This document shows, one piece after another, positions 8,196 to 16,395 of a stretch of 64,000 nt of DNA. Source of the DNA: Micromonospora sp. RHAY321 (lineage in GTDB: Bacteria; Actinomycetota; Actinomycetes; Mycobacteriales; Micromonosporaceae); the NCBI RefSeq assembly GCF_023896955.1, contig NZ_JAMHIW010000005.1, positions 124,001 to 188,000 of the forward strand. The letters are read 5' to 3'. Both the position numbers and the translations under genes were made by a program. Within the stretch, counting starts at the first letter, position 1, and the number at the start of each line of letters is the position of its first letter. Below the pieces are notes generated by a model. It was not told where the DNA came from. It ran no database searches and was given only the letters and a program-made list of their open reading frames with translations.

Positions 8196-8978
8196 ATGAC
8201 GAACTACGGACCACCGGGCGGCGGCGTCCCCGGACCGTGGCGTGGGCAACGACCCGACGAGACACCCGGGCGGCCCGCACAGCAGCCCTACCCGCCCGCA
8301 CAACAGCCCTACCCGCCGGCGCCCGAGACGTACCCGCCGGCCGTTCCGTCCTACCCGCCAGGCGCCCAGGGGCGCCCGGGGCCATACGGCGACAGGCCCT
8401 ACGGCGAGGGTCCGGGCAGCTCCTACGGTGGTGGGCCGTACCGGCCGACGGAGGCGGCGTACCGCGGGGAGTCGTTCCGGCCCGACGGCCCGTACGGCGG
8501 AGATCCTTCGCCGCCGGCTGGCGGGCGCGGTCGAGGTCCGCTGATCGCGGTGGTGGCCGTCGTGCTGCTGCTGGTGGCCGCCGGCGGTGGCGCGTTCTGG
8601 TTCTTCAGCAGGTCGGACGATCCAGCACCGTCGGCCGCACCAACGGGACCGGCCGTCAACGGGGATGCCAGCGCCGACGCCACCGCACCGGTCGAGCCGG
8701 TGCCGAGCGCCGCAGCGCCGGAGTCGTCGGCCGACCCGCGGTTCGTCAAGGTCGGCCAGTGCGTCCGCAACGACGGTACGGCCGGCGGCAAGCCGAAGCT
8801 GCTGATCAGCGGCTGCGCCCCGAAGTCGTACGAGGTGCTGCGCCGCATCGACGGCGCGACCAGCGGTGAGCGGGACGCCGAGGCCAAGTGCGCCAAGGTC
8901 GAGGGCTACACCAACTGGTACTTCTTCGACAGCGAGCTGGACACCCTCGACTTCGTCCTCTGCCTCAAGCAGCGCTGA
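8196..8978 (+). CDS. LppU/SCO3897-family membrane-anchored protein (copy 1)
   Basis: 260 residues from ATG 8196 behind AGGAGG (8185-8190). The first ~115 residues form a cytoplasmic Pro/Tyr/Gly-rich tail with repeated QQPYPPA-type units. One membrane helix follows (LIAVVAVVLLLVAAGGGAFWFF), then an Ala/Pro/Ser linker and a ~75-residue extracytoplasmic domain with four cysteines (VGQCVRNDG, SGCAPKSYEV, AKCAKVEGY, DFVLCLKQR) that could form two disulfides. This architecture matches the actinobacterial LppU/SCO3897 family of unknown function. The gene 23 bp downstream is a clear paralogue. Confidence 0.8.
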   Translation: MTNYGPPGGGVPGPWRGQRPDETPGRPAQQPYPPAQQPYPPAPETYPPAVPSYPPGAQGRPGPYGDRPYGEGPGSSYGGGPYRPTEAAYRGESFRPDGPYGGDPSPPAGGRGRGPLIAVVAVVLLLVAAGGGAFWFFSRSDDPAPSAAPTGPAVNGDASADATAPVEPVPSAAAPESSADPRFVKVGQCVRNDGTAGGKPKLLISGCAPKSYEVLRRIDGATSGERDAEAKCAKVEGYTNWYFFDSELDTLDFVLCLKQR

Positions 8979-9001
8979 GACCACCCACCCCTGGGGATGA
9001 C

Positions 9002-9838
9002 ATGACGACCTACGGACCACAGGGTTCCGAGCAGCCGGACGACCCGTACCAGCGCCCGCCGACCGGCCCCGACGGCCCGCCACCGGTCGACCCGCCCCTG
9101 CCCGAGTGGGGTCCGCCCGGCGGGCAGCCGTCGCAGTGGGGCCCGCCGCCTGGGGGCGCGGAGCCGCCGACCGCACCCATGTGGGGTCCGCCGCCGGCCT
9201 CCGGGCCGGGTTACCCGCCGCCTACCGGTCCGGGTTGGGGGCCGCCGCCCGGCTCGGGCGCGGGTTACCCGCCGCCCACCTCCGGCGCCGGATACCCGCC
9301 ACCACCCGGGCCGTTCCCGCCTGCGGGTCCGGTGCCGGGTCAGCCGCCCGGGCCGTGGGGCCCGCCGGCACCCGGTGGGTACGGGATGCCGCCCGTCGCG
9401 CCGGAGAAGAAGACCGGCCGGAAGGTCGCCCTGATCATCGCGCTGGTGGTGCTGCTCCTGCTCTGTCCCTGCCTCGGCCTGGCCGGCTGGGCGGTCTGGA
9501 GGGCCGCCGACAGCGACAGCACGGCGGCGCCCACGCCGTCGGCGAGTGCGCGGGCCCTACCACCCGCGCTGCCCAGCGACGCGCCGACGACGGCCGCGCC
9601 CAGCCCGAGCGACGTCGAGTTCGCCAAGGGCGACTGCGTGGTCAACGACGGCACCGAGGACGACGCGGAGTTGCGCAAGGTGCCCTGCGCCCCGAACACC
9701 TACCAGGTGCTGCTGCGGATTCCGGCGACCACCGACGGGGACCGGTGCGAGACGCTCGCGCCGCAGGCCACCGCGAACTATGTGCACGACAACTCGATCG
9801 ACCTGTTCGACTACGTGCTCTGCCTGCGGAAGCGATGA
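9002..9838 (+). CDS. LppU/SCO3897-family membrane-anchored protein (copy 2)
   Basis: 278 residues from ATG 9002, 23 bp after copy 1. The N-terminal ~130 residues are Pro/Gly-rich with repeated WGPPP and GYPPP units. The membrane helix is VALIIALVVLLLLCPCLGLAGW, then a low-complexity linker and the extracellular domain with GDCVVNDGTEDD, VPCAPNTYQVLLRI, DRCETL and DYVLCLRKR. The cysteines align one-for-one with copy 1 although the N-terminal tails differ, so this is a tandem duplication with divergence. Both start MT-Y-GP. The 19-bp hairpin just after the stop probably ends the two-gene transcript. Confidence 0.8.
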   Translation: MTTYGPQGSEQPDDPYQRPPTGPDGPPPVDPPLPEWGPPGGQPSQWGPPPGGAEPPTAPMWGPPPASGPGYPPPTGPGWGPPPGSGAGYPPPTSGAGYPPPPGPFPPAGPVPGQPPGPWGPPAPGGYGMPPVAPEKKTGRKVALIIALVVLLLLCPCLGLAGWAVWRAADSDSTAAPTPSASARALPPALPSDAPTTAAPSPSDVEFAKGDCVVNDGTEDDAELRKVPCAPNTYQVLLRIPATTDGDRCETLAPQATANYVHDNSIDLFDYVLCLRKR

Positions 9839-9848
9839 CCGGTAGCCA

Positions 9849-9890
9849 AAACTAGGGCTGTCTAGCGTGGACGCTAGACAGCCCTAGTTT
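9849..9890 (+). terminator. 19-bp perfect hairpin after the LppU pair, containing a TCTAGC dyad
   Basis: AAACTAGGGCTGTCTAGCG (9849-9867) pairs perfectly with 9872-9890 across a 4-nt TGGA loop and is followed by TTTGTTGTC. It sits 10 bp after the copy-2 stop and could terminate that transcript. The upper stem contains TCTAGC-N6-GCTAGA (9861-9878), the same dyad found at 9933-9950 before the next gene, so a dual operator role is possible. Confidence 0.7.
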
Positions 9891-9932
9891 GTTGTCGACG
9901 ACACCGACACGCCGTAGCCCCATCTATCCATA

Positions 9933-9950
9933 TCTAGCCTCGCCGCTAGA
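9933..9950. promoter_or_regulatory. Second TCTAGC-N6-GCTAGA dyad, at the AAA+ ATPase promoter
   Basis: TCTAGC (9933-9938) and GCTAGA (9945-9950) have the same 6-bp spacing as the dyad at 9861-9878, exactly 72 bp away. A -10-like GATACT lies at 9956-9961, just before the GTG start candidates at 9963 and 9972. A repressor bound here would cover the promoter. CTAG is rare in such high-GC genomes, which makes four copies within 90 bp notable. Confidence 0.5.
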
Positions 9951-9962
9951 TGGCCCGATACT

Positions 9963-11213
9963 GTGCGATGCGTGGATCCGGTCCGCAACCCGTACGCACC
10001 GGGCGCCGGCCAGCGCCCGCCCGAACTCGCCGGGCGGGGGCGGGAGCTGGACGTCTTCGACATCGTGCTGGAGCGCATCGCCCGCGGTCGCCCCGAACGC
10101 AGCCTCATGCTCACCGGGCTGCGCGGCGTCGGCAAGACCGTCCTCCTCAACACCCTCCGGTCGCAGGCGATCAGCCGGCTCTGGGGCAGCGGCAAGATCG
10201 AGGCGCGGCCGGACCAGTCGCTGCGCCGCCCGGTTGCCGCCGCGCTGCACATGGCGGTCCGGGAGCTCGCCCCCCGACACCGGGCACCCGACCGGATCGA
10301 TGCTTTCCTGGGCGTCCTGAAGGCGTTCGCCCAACGGTCCGCTCCGACGGGCCGTGCCGGCACCGCATCGAAGCTGCGCGACCGGTGGCAGCCGGGGATC
10401 GACGTACCCGCGGCCAGTGGTCGGGCCGACTCCGGTGACATCGAGATCGACCTGGTCGAGCTGCTCAGCGACGCCGCCGCCGTGGCCAGTGACGTGGGCA
10501 CCGGCATCGCCATCTTCATCGACGAGATGCAGGACCTCGGCCCGGAGGACGTGTCGGCGCTCTGCGCCGCCTGCCACGAGCTGTCCCAGCTCGGCGCGCC
10601 GCTCATCGTCGTCGGCGCGGGCCTGCCGCACCTGCCGGCCGTGCTCAGCGCCGCGAAGTCGTACTCCGAGCGGCTCTTCCGCTACCAGCGCATCGACCGA
10701 CTCGACCGGATCGCCGCCGACCAGGCGCTCTGCGCGCCGGCCGAGCGCGAAGAGGTGGAGTACGAGCAGAAGGCGCTCGACCTGCTCTACGAGAAGTCCG
10801 GCGGGTATCCCTACTTCGTCCAGGCGTACGGCAAGGCCACCTGGGACCATGCTCCGCGCTCGCCGATCACCGCCGCCGACGTCCGGGTCGCCGCACCGGA
10901 GGCGGAGGCCGAGCTGGCGGTCGGATTCTTCGGCTCCCGGTTCGAGCGGGCCACACCCGCCGAGCGGGAGTACATGCGGGCGATGGCGACGCTGTCCCTG
11001 GTGGAGGGCGAGTCCGGGGGCGTGGTCCGGGACGACATGGACGCCGCGGTGCCCACCGCCGAGATCGCCCGGGCCCTCGGTCGTAAGCCGGCCAGCCTCT
11101 CCCCGGCCCGGGACGCCCTGATCAAGAAGGGGCTGATCTACTCCGGTGAGCGGGGCACGGTGGCTTTCACCGTCCCGCACTTCGGCCGGTACCTGCGCAC
11201 CCAGCCGGCCTGA
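9963..11213 (+). CDS. AAA+ (ORC/STAND-like) ATPase with C-terminal winged-helix domain
   Basis: 416 residues from GTG 9963; GTG 9972 is an alternative, and the mRNA may be leaderless because a -10-like GATACT is only a few bp upstream. The N-terminus has NPYAPGAGQRPPELAGR then Walker A LTGLRGVGKTVLLNTL (~55). Walker B is IAIFIDEMQDL (~180), and a sensor-like LIVVGAGLPHLPAVL follows. The last ~80 residues (ALGRKPASLSPARDALIKKG then VAFTVPHFGRYLR) look like a winged helix. The layout resembles Orc1/Cdc6-type and archaeal-type ATPases often encoded alone in actinobacteria. The cellular role is unknown. The start region is preceded by two identical dyads that may control it. Confidence 0.78.
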   Translation: MRCVDPVRNPYAPGAGQRPPELAGRGRELDVFDIVLERIARGRPERSLMLTGLRGVGKTVLLNTLRSQAISRLWGSGKIEARPDQSLRRPVAAALHMAVRELAPRHRAPDRIDAFLGVLKAFAQRSAPTGRAGTASKLRDRWQPGIDVPAASGRADSGDIEIDLVELLSDAAAVASDVGTGIAIFIDEMQDLGPEDVSALCAACHELSQLGAPLIVVGAGLPHLPAVLSAAKSYSERLFRYQRIDRLDRIAADQALCAPAEREEVEYEQKALDLLYEKSGGYPYFVQAYGKATWDHAPRSPITAADVRVAAPEAEAELAVGFFGSRFERATPAEREYMRAMATLSLVEGESGGVVRDDMDAAVPTAEIARALGRKPASLSPARDALIKKGLIYSGERGTVAFTVPHFGRYLRTQPA

Positions 11214-11246
11214 ACGGGCACCGGGGGTCGCGTCGGATCGCCGCGG

Positions 11247-11795
11247 TCAGACGTGGGACCAGGGCGCCGGAAAGATGACCTCGCCGCGCGGCGGCGGCCC
11301 CTCCTCGCTGGTGGACGGCGGCAGCACCAGCGCCTGCCAGGGCTCACCGAGACCCGCCCACGGGCTGGTCAGCCCCAGGTCACTGGCCGGCGCGAAGCCG
11401 AACCGGCGGTAGAAGGCGGGATCACCGAGGACAACGACCAGTCGCTCGCCCAGCTCGGTCCCGGCGTCCAGAGCGGCCTGTACCACCGCGGTGCCGTGCC
11501 CGACCCGCTGTCGGTGCGGGGCGACCGCCACCGGCCCGAACGCGAGGGCCGGCACGTCGGCCCCCCGCTCCGGTCGCACCCGTACCCGGGTGAGCAGGGC
11601 GTACCCGACCACCTCGCCGCCGTACTCGGCGACCATGGCCAGCTCGGGCAGCCAGGCATCGGTGCCCCGCAGCGCGTCGACCAGGCCCACCTCCGGCGGC
11701 GTGGCCACGTCCGGCCGGGCGAACGCCGCGGCCAGCACCCGACGTACCGGGCCGGCGTCGGCCGGGTCCTCGGGTCGTAGCCGCAGCGTGGTCAC
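11247..11795 (-). CDS. GNAT family N-acetyltransferase
   Basis: 182 residues from GTG 11795 (VTTLRLRPEDPADAG). A longer in-frame opening from 11903 has no family similarity and was not used. The acetyl-CoA binding region is FGPVAVAPHRQRVGHGTAVV (an R/QxxGxG/A-type loop), and VLGDPAFYRRFGFAPASDLGL is the conserved GNAT C-terminal strand-turn. The arrangement resembles YhbS-type acetyltransferases. The substrate is unknown. It is convergent with the AAA+ ATPase, 33 bp apart. Confidence 0.85.
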   Translation of the reverse strand: MTTLRLRPEDPADAGPVRRVLAAAFARPDVATPPEVGLVDALRGTDAWLPELAMVAEYGGEVVGYALLTRVRVRPERGADVPALAFGPVAVAPHRQRVGHGTAVVQAALDAGTELGERLVVVLGDPAFYRRFGFAPASDLGLTSPWAGLGEPWQALVLPPSTSEEGPPPRGEVIFPAPWSHV

Positions 11796-11929
11796 CCGCG
11801 CGACGTTACCCGTCACGGCCGGTCCATCAGCGATGGTCGCTCGAATCGGCGTGGCGCATGTGCACGGCCACCGATCCGGATCCGCCGGTTGCCGGGGTAG
11901 CAAACCCCGCGAGGGGGTATGACTGATCC

Positions 11930-12475
11930 ATGACGCCCGTACGCTCTCTAGCCCGCGCCATGCTGAGCGGCATCTTCGTGGTCAGCGGGTACCGCAACTT
12001 CCGCGACCCGGACCGTCTGGCGGCGACGGCCCAGCCGGTGACGGACAAGGTCGCCCCCCTTCTGCAGAAGGCACACCCGAGCTTCCCCACCGACACCAAG
12101 ACCCTGATCCGGCTCAACGCCGCTGTGCAGGTCAGCGCCGGCCTGATGCTGGCCACCGGGCGGTTCAGCCGACCCGCCGCGCTGGTCCTCGCCGGTACGC
12201 TGGTGCCGGTGACCATCGCCGGGCATCCCTTCTGGAACAACGACGACCCGGTCGCGCGCAACAACAACCAGGTCCACGTCCTGAAGAACCTCGGCCTCTT
12301 CGGCGGCCTGCTGCTCGCCGCGGCGGACACCGGAGGCAAGCCGGGTCTGCGGTGGCGGACGGGTCACCGCATCGGCCGCTCTCGACGTTCCGTGCAGCGC
12401 GCCGTCCGTACCGCCCGTCGGGACGCTCGGATCGCCGTCCGGTCCGCCGCCACCGCTCGTCGACTCCCGGGCTGA
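11930..12475 (+). CDS. DoxX family membrane protein
   Basis: 181 residues. The N-terminal LARAMLSGIFVVSGYRNFRDPD and the segment HVLKNLGLFGGLLLAAAD are characteristic of DoxX-family four-helix membrane proteins, several of which take part in redox or thiosulfate:quinone chemistry. Here four hydrophobic stretches end near residue 135. They are followed by a strongly basic ~45-residue tail (many Arg), which probably stays in the cytoplasm. The specific function is unknown. ATG 11930 is a clean start, divergent from the GNAT gene. Confidence 0.82.
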   Translation: MTPVRSLARAMLSGIFVVSGYRNFRDPDRLAATAQPVTDKVAPLLQKAHPSFPTDTKTLIRLNAAVQVSAGLMLATGRFSRPAALVLAGTLVPVTIAGHPFWNNDDPVARNNNQVHVLKNLGLFGGLLLAAADTGGKPGLRWRTGHRIGRSRRSVQRAVRTARRDARIAVRSAATARRLPG

Positions 12476-12692
12476 CCTGCGTCGATGCCCCCTGCGCCGC
12501 CCCCACCCCCCGCTAAGGCCGCGAATTACCTGAACCACCCGGTAGGCGTTAACGCGGTGGAAATGTCAAAAACATGTGTGGGATCGGACACGGTCGCATA
12601 ACGCGGGAGGCACTGACGTGAGGCGCCGTTCTAGGCTCCGTGCAGGACCTGGACGGGTAGGACGACGACCTTGGTATGGGGGTGGCCACGCC

Positions 12693-14138
12693 ATGCCGAC
12701 GACCGTCGGTAGACGGGCGGACCGCCTCGCCCCGATCCAACGCGTGACGCGTGGGATCGATCGCAGGAATGTCGTACGGGGTGCCATCGTGGCCGCCGTC
12801 GCGTACGCCGCATGGCTCGCCATCGGTGCGTTCGGACGGCCGTACAACTTCTTCGACATGAAGATCTACCACGGCGCGGTCGTGTGGTGGGCGAGCGGCC
12901 ATGAGCTGTACGAGTTCATCGCACCGGGCACCACCCTCGGCTTCACCTACCCGCCGTTCGCCGGCCTGGTCATGCTGCCGATGGCGCAGTTGCCGATCGA
13001 AGCGGCCGGGATGGTCAACGCCCTCGCCAGCATCGCCGCGTTGGCGCTGGTGCTGGCCGGGCTGCTCCGCCCCATCGTGGACCGGCTGGCCTGGCCGCTG
13101 TGGTTCACCGTGGCCGTGGCGGTGCCCCTCGCGGTCGCCATCGAGCCGGGCCGGGAAACGCTCGGCTACGGGCAGGTCAACATCCTGCTGTTCGCGCTGA
13201 TCATGGCGGACCTGATCGGGCTGCGCTGGCGCTCCCGCCGGGGCACCCACTACGCCGCGACCGACGGCCCCCTGCTGCGCTTCATCTACGGCGGCGCCTG
13301 GGCCGGCGCAGGCATCGGCCTGGCCACCGCGGTCAAGCTCACCCCGGCGCTGTTCATCGCCTACCTGCTCATCACCCGCCAGTGGCGGGTGGCGGCCACC
13401 GCGATCGGCACCACGATCGGCGTGACGGTGGGGACGTTCGCGATCGTCGGCGACGAGTCACGGGCGTACTTCGGCGGTGTGCTCTGGCAGACCGAGCGCG
13501 TCGGCGCGGCCGACATGACGCCGAATCAGTCGCTCGCCGGTCTGCTGGCCCGGCTGTACGACTCGATCGAGACGCCTGGTCTGCTCTGGCTCTCCTTCTC
13601 GGTGCTGATCCTGGCGCTGGGCCTGTCCCGGGCGGCAAGCTCGCGCGCCGACGGTGACGAACTCACCGCGTTCACGCTGGTGGGTCTGACCGCCAACGTG
13701 ATCAGCCCGATCTCCTGGACGCACCACCTGGTCTGGGTCATCCCGGCGATCATCGTGCTTGCTGACGCCGCGGTGCGCCGACGGGAGGCGAGTCGGGGCC
13801 TGGCGTTGCGCACCGGCCCGGGGCCGACGTTCGGCGGGCTGCCGGGGCTCAACGCGCTCCGACCGCCGATCTGGTACCCGACGCTGACCGGGCTCCGACA
13901 CGGCGTCGCCGCGGTCGGGCTCTACCTGCTCTTCCTGATCTCCCCGATCTGGCCGTACGAGCACCAACTGCCGGAGATGTCGCACTACCAGGACGGTCTG
14001 TTCGGCGCGCTGATGGAGAACTCGCTCGCACTCGCGCTGATCGTGCTGGTCGCCGCGCTGCCCTGGCGTCCGGGTGCCGAGCCGGCGTTCTACGGCGATC
14101 GGCTCGCCCGGGCAGTGGTGGGCAACGGCCGCCGCTGA
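12693..14138 (+). CDS. Glycosyltransferase family 87-like polyprenyl-phosphate mannosyltransferase
   Basis: 481 residues. ATG 12693 has GGGGGTGG ~8 nt upstream; an in-frame upstream ATG at 12576 would add a basic, non-conserved stretch and is not preferred. There are about ten membrane helices. Early FFDMKIYHGAVVWWASGHELYEF and TYPPFAGLVMLPM include the conserved acidic/tyrosine region of GT87 (DUF2029) GT-C enzymes, and SPISWTHHLVWVIPA is the usual late motif. Relatives include PimE-type alpha-mannosyltransferases that use polyprenyl-phosphate-mannose outside the membrane to build phosphatidylinositol mannosides. The acceptor is not known. It is convergent with moaE only 4 bp apart. Confidence 0.85.
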   Translation: MPTTVGRRADRLAPIQRVTRGIDRRNVVRGAIVAAVAYAAWLAIGAFGRPYNFFDMKIYHGAVVWWASGHELYEFIAPGTTLGFTYPPFAGLVMLPMAQLPIEAAGMVNALASIAALALVLAGLLRPIVDRLAWPLWFTVAVAVPLAVAIEPGRETLGYGQVNILLFALIMADLIGLRWRSRRGTHYAATDGPLLRFIYGGAWAGAGIGLATAVKLTPALFIAYLLITRQWRVAATAIGTTIGVTVGTFAIVGDESRAYFGGVLWQTERVGAADMTPNQSLAGLLARLYDSIETPGLLWLSFSVLILALGLSRAASSRADGDELTAFTLVGLTANVISPISWTHHLVWVIPAIIVLADAAVRRREASRGLALRTGPGPTFGGLPGLNALRPPIWYPTLTGLRHGVAAVGLYLLFLISPIWPYEHQLPEMSHYQDGLFGALMENSLALALIVLVAALPWRPGAEPAFYGDRLARAVVGNGRR

Positions 14139-14142
14139 GCGG

Positions 14143-14571
14143 TCAGGGGCAGTTGACCCATTCCTCGGTGCCGTCGGCGAAGACCTGCCGCTTCCAGATC
14201 GGCAGTCGCGCCTTGACCTCGTCCACGAGCCGGGCGCACGCCGCGAAGGCCGCCGCGCGGTGCGCGGTGCTCACCGCGGCCACGAGCGCCACCTCACCGA
14301 TCGCCAGTGGGCCGACACGGTGCGAGACAGCCACCGCGTAGACGTCGGGCTCGGCCGCGATCTCGGCGGCCACCTCGCGCAGCACCTGCTCGGCGCTCGG
14401 GTGCCCTTCGTACTCCAGGCTCACCACCGGACGGCCGTGGTCGTGGTCGCGGACCACGCCCTGGAAGGAGACCACCGCGCCGGCCCGACGGTCGGCCACG
14501 GCCGCCTCGTGCGCGGCCAGGTCGAGCGGCCGGTCCGTGACCTCGCCGAAGGTGGTCGCCGGAGCGGTCAT
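14143..14571 (-). CDS. moaE: Molybdopterin synthase catalytic subunit MoaE
   Basis: 142 residues. It joins with MoaD to insert two sulfurs into cyclic pyranopterin monophosphate. GAVVSFQGVVRDHDHGRPV, LEYEGHPSAEQVL and the catalytic-lysine region RLPIWKRQVFADGTEEWVNC are MoaE signatures. The ATG overlaps the moeA stop by 4 bp (ATGA), so translation is coupled. The moaD partner is at the left end of the window on the other strand. Confidence 0.96.
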   Translation of the reverse strand: MTAPATTFGEVTDRPLDLAAHEAAVADRRAGAVVSFQGVVRDHDHGRPVVSLEYEGHPSAEQVLREVAAEIAAEPDVYAVAVSHRVGPLAIGEVALVAAVSTAHRAAAFAACARLVDEVKARLPIWKRQVFADGTEEWVNCP

Positions 14572-15824
14572 GACGCCCGCTCCCCGGGCAGCAACGGCAG
14601 TGGCACGATCGGCACCCGGTCACCCGGCTCCCCGTTGGTGCCCGGTCGAATGACCGCGAACCCGTCCGCCCCGGCCAGCCCACGCAGCATCGCCGAGCCG
14701 ACGTGGCGCACCGGGTACGCCGTGCCGGCGGCCCTGTCCAGACGGACCAACGCCAGATGGGTGTGGTTGCCGCGACCGGGCACCGCCTCGGCCAGCGTGA
14801 CCTGCGGCAGCACCGGCATCGCGCGGCCCTGGAGGCCGGCGAGCAGTGGGGCGACCAGCGACACCAGCGCGACGATGGCGGACTGCGGGTTGCCCGGGAG
14901 CCCGGCGACGAACCGGACCCGCCCGTCGGGGTCGACGATCCGGGCCAGCAGCATCGGGAAACCGGGCCGCACCGCCACCGTGTTGACCACGTAGTCGGCG
15001 CCGAGCGCCTCCAGGGTCGGGTGCAGGTGGTCGACGGGGCCGTTCATCGTGCCACCGGTGGTGCAGACCAGGTCGGCGGTGGCGAGCGCCGCGCGCAGGG
15101 CCGCCACGTGGGCGGGCAACGTGTCGGCCACCGGGCCGACCACGTCGGAGGGACGGACCTGGCAGCCGTAGCGGCGCAGCCACGCGGGCACCGCCGGACC
15201 CAGCGCATCGCGGACCCGGCCGGCCGCGGGCGGGCCGGCGGTGAGCAGTTCGTCGCCGAAGATCAGCAGCGCGGCACGTGGCGCCCGCCGCACCCGCAGC
15301 ACGTCGTGCCCGCAGGAAGCCGCCAGGCCGATCACCGCCGGGTCGACCGGCGTGCCGACCGGCAGCAGCTCCTCGTCGGCGTACGCCTCCTCGCCGGGCT
15401 GCCGCCACTCCGGCGCTTCCCGGGGGGTGCCGCTGACCAGGCCGTCGACGATGGCGGACTCCTCGACGCGCAGCACGGCGGTCGCACCCTCGGGGACCAT
15501 CGCGCCGGTGGCGATCTCCACGGTCGTGTCGTCCTCGGTGAGCGGTGCCGGGGTGTTGCCGGCCAGCACCCGGCCGACGACACGCCACGGGCCGGCGCCG
15601 CGCACGGCCCAGCCGTCCACGCTGGAGGTCGGGAAGGCTGGCAGGTCGGTGCGGGTGGTCAACGGCTCGGCCAGGGTCAGCCCGTCGGCGTCGACCAGCG
15701 GCCGGGCGACGGCGGGAAGCGCGGCGGCCAGGCCCACCGCGTAGACCCGGGACCGCGCTTCCTCCCACCCGGCCGGTGGGGGCGCGGCGACCCGGTCCGC
15801 GGTTGGTGCGGTTTCCGTGCTCAC
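14568..15824 (-). CDS. moeA: Molybdopterin molybdotransferase MoeA
   Basis: 418 residues; it inserts molybdate into adenylylated molybdopterin. Motifs in order: TRTDLPAFPTSSVDGWAV (domain I), VEIATGAMVPEGATAVLRVE, the MPT-binding LLIFGDELL and TTGGTMNGPVDHL region, VRPGFPMLLARI, and the FVAGLPGNPQSAIVAL loop. Start is GTG 15824. The usual TGGTSxGxxD motif reads TGGTMNGPVD. It precedes moaE with a 4-bp overlap and follows mogA after a 100-bp gap that carries a threefold tandem repeat. Confidence 0.94.
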   Translation of the reverse strand: MSTETAPTADRVAAPPPAGWEEARSRVYAVGLAAALPAVARPLVDADGLTLAEPLTTRTDLPAFPTSSVDGWAVRGAGPWRVVGRVLAGNTPAPLTEDDTTVEIATGAMVPEGATAVLRVEESAIVDGLVSGTPREAPEWRQPGEEAYADEELLPVGTPVDPAVIGLAASCGHDVLRVRRAPRAALLIFGDELLTAGPPAAGRVRDALGPAVPAWLRRYGCQVRPSDVVGPVADTLPAHVAALRAALATADLVCTTGGTMNGPVDHLHPTLEALGADYVVNTVAVRPGFPMLLARIVDPDGRVRFVAGLPGNPQSAIVALVSLVAPLLAGLQGRAMPVLPQVTLAEAVPGRGNHTHLALVRLDRAAGTAYPVRHVGSAMLRGLAGADGFAVIRPGTNGEPGDRVPIVPLPLLPGERAS

Positions 15825-15866
15825 CCGCCGAGCCTATCGGGGCGGACCGACACCTGCCGGGCCTGA

Positions 15867-15939
15867 ACGCGGACCGGTCCGTGGTCTCCGCCACGAACCG
15901 GTCCGTGGTGCCGACGCGGACCGGTCAGTGGTCTCCGCC
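15867..15939. repeat. Threefold imperfect tandem repeat (21-26 bp units) at the end of mogA
   Basis: Units at 15867-15892 and 15914-15939 differ at one position over 26 bp. The middle unit at 15893-15913 is a 21-bp partial copy. The right-hand unit contains the last codons and stop of mogA, so the other two look like duplications of the gene's 3' end into the mogA-moeA spacer. Confidence 0.75.
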
Positions 15940-16395
15940 GCGAAGCTGGTCGACGGTGTGCGCGAGGATCGGCCCGAGCACGGCCAGCCCGTCGCGGGCG
16001 CCACCGGTCGAGCCGGGCAGGTTGACGACCAGCATCCGGCCGGCCACCCCCGCCAGGCCCCGGGAGAGCACCGAGGTGGGCACCCGGTCGCGGCTGTACG
16101 CGCGGATCGCCTCGGCGATGCCCGGGACCTCGTAATCCAGCAGCGCCCGGGTCACGTCCGGCGTCCGGTCCGACGGGGTGACACCGGTGCCGCCGCTGGT
16201 CAGCACCACGTCGACGCCGTCGGCGAGCGCGGCCTCCAGGGCCGTGGCGACCGGGGCACCGTCGGGCACCACCACCGGCTCGTCGACCTGGCAGCCCAGC
16301 TCGCGCAGACCGGCGACGAGGAGCGGGCCGCTCGTGTCGGCGTAGACGCCGGCCGCGGCCCGGTTGGAAGCGACGATCACCCGGGCCCGGATCAC
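15925..16395 (-). CDS. mogA: MogA/MoaB family molybdopterin adenylyltransferase
   Basis: 156 residues from GTG 16395, which overlaps the moaC stop by 4 bp and is preferred over the longer opening at 16419. It adenylylates molybdopterin before MoeA acts. The TSGGTGVTPSDRTPDVT loop (MPT-binding GGTG plus the catalytic Asp) and VVNLPGSTGGARDGLAVL are diagnostic of the MogA/MoaB fold. MogA and MoaB-type proteins are hard to tell apart without an alignment. Confidence 0.93.
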   Translation of the reverse strand: MIRARVIVASNRAAAGVYADTSGPLLVAGLRELGCQVDEPVVVPDGAPVATALEAALADGVDVVLTSGGTGVTPSDRTPDVTRALLDYEVPGIAEAIRAYSRDRVPTSVLSRGLAGVAGRMLVVNLPGSTGGARDGLAVLGPILAHTVDQLRGGDH

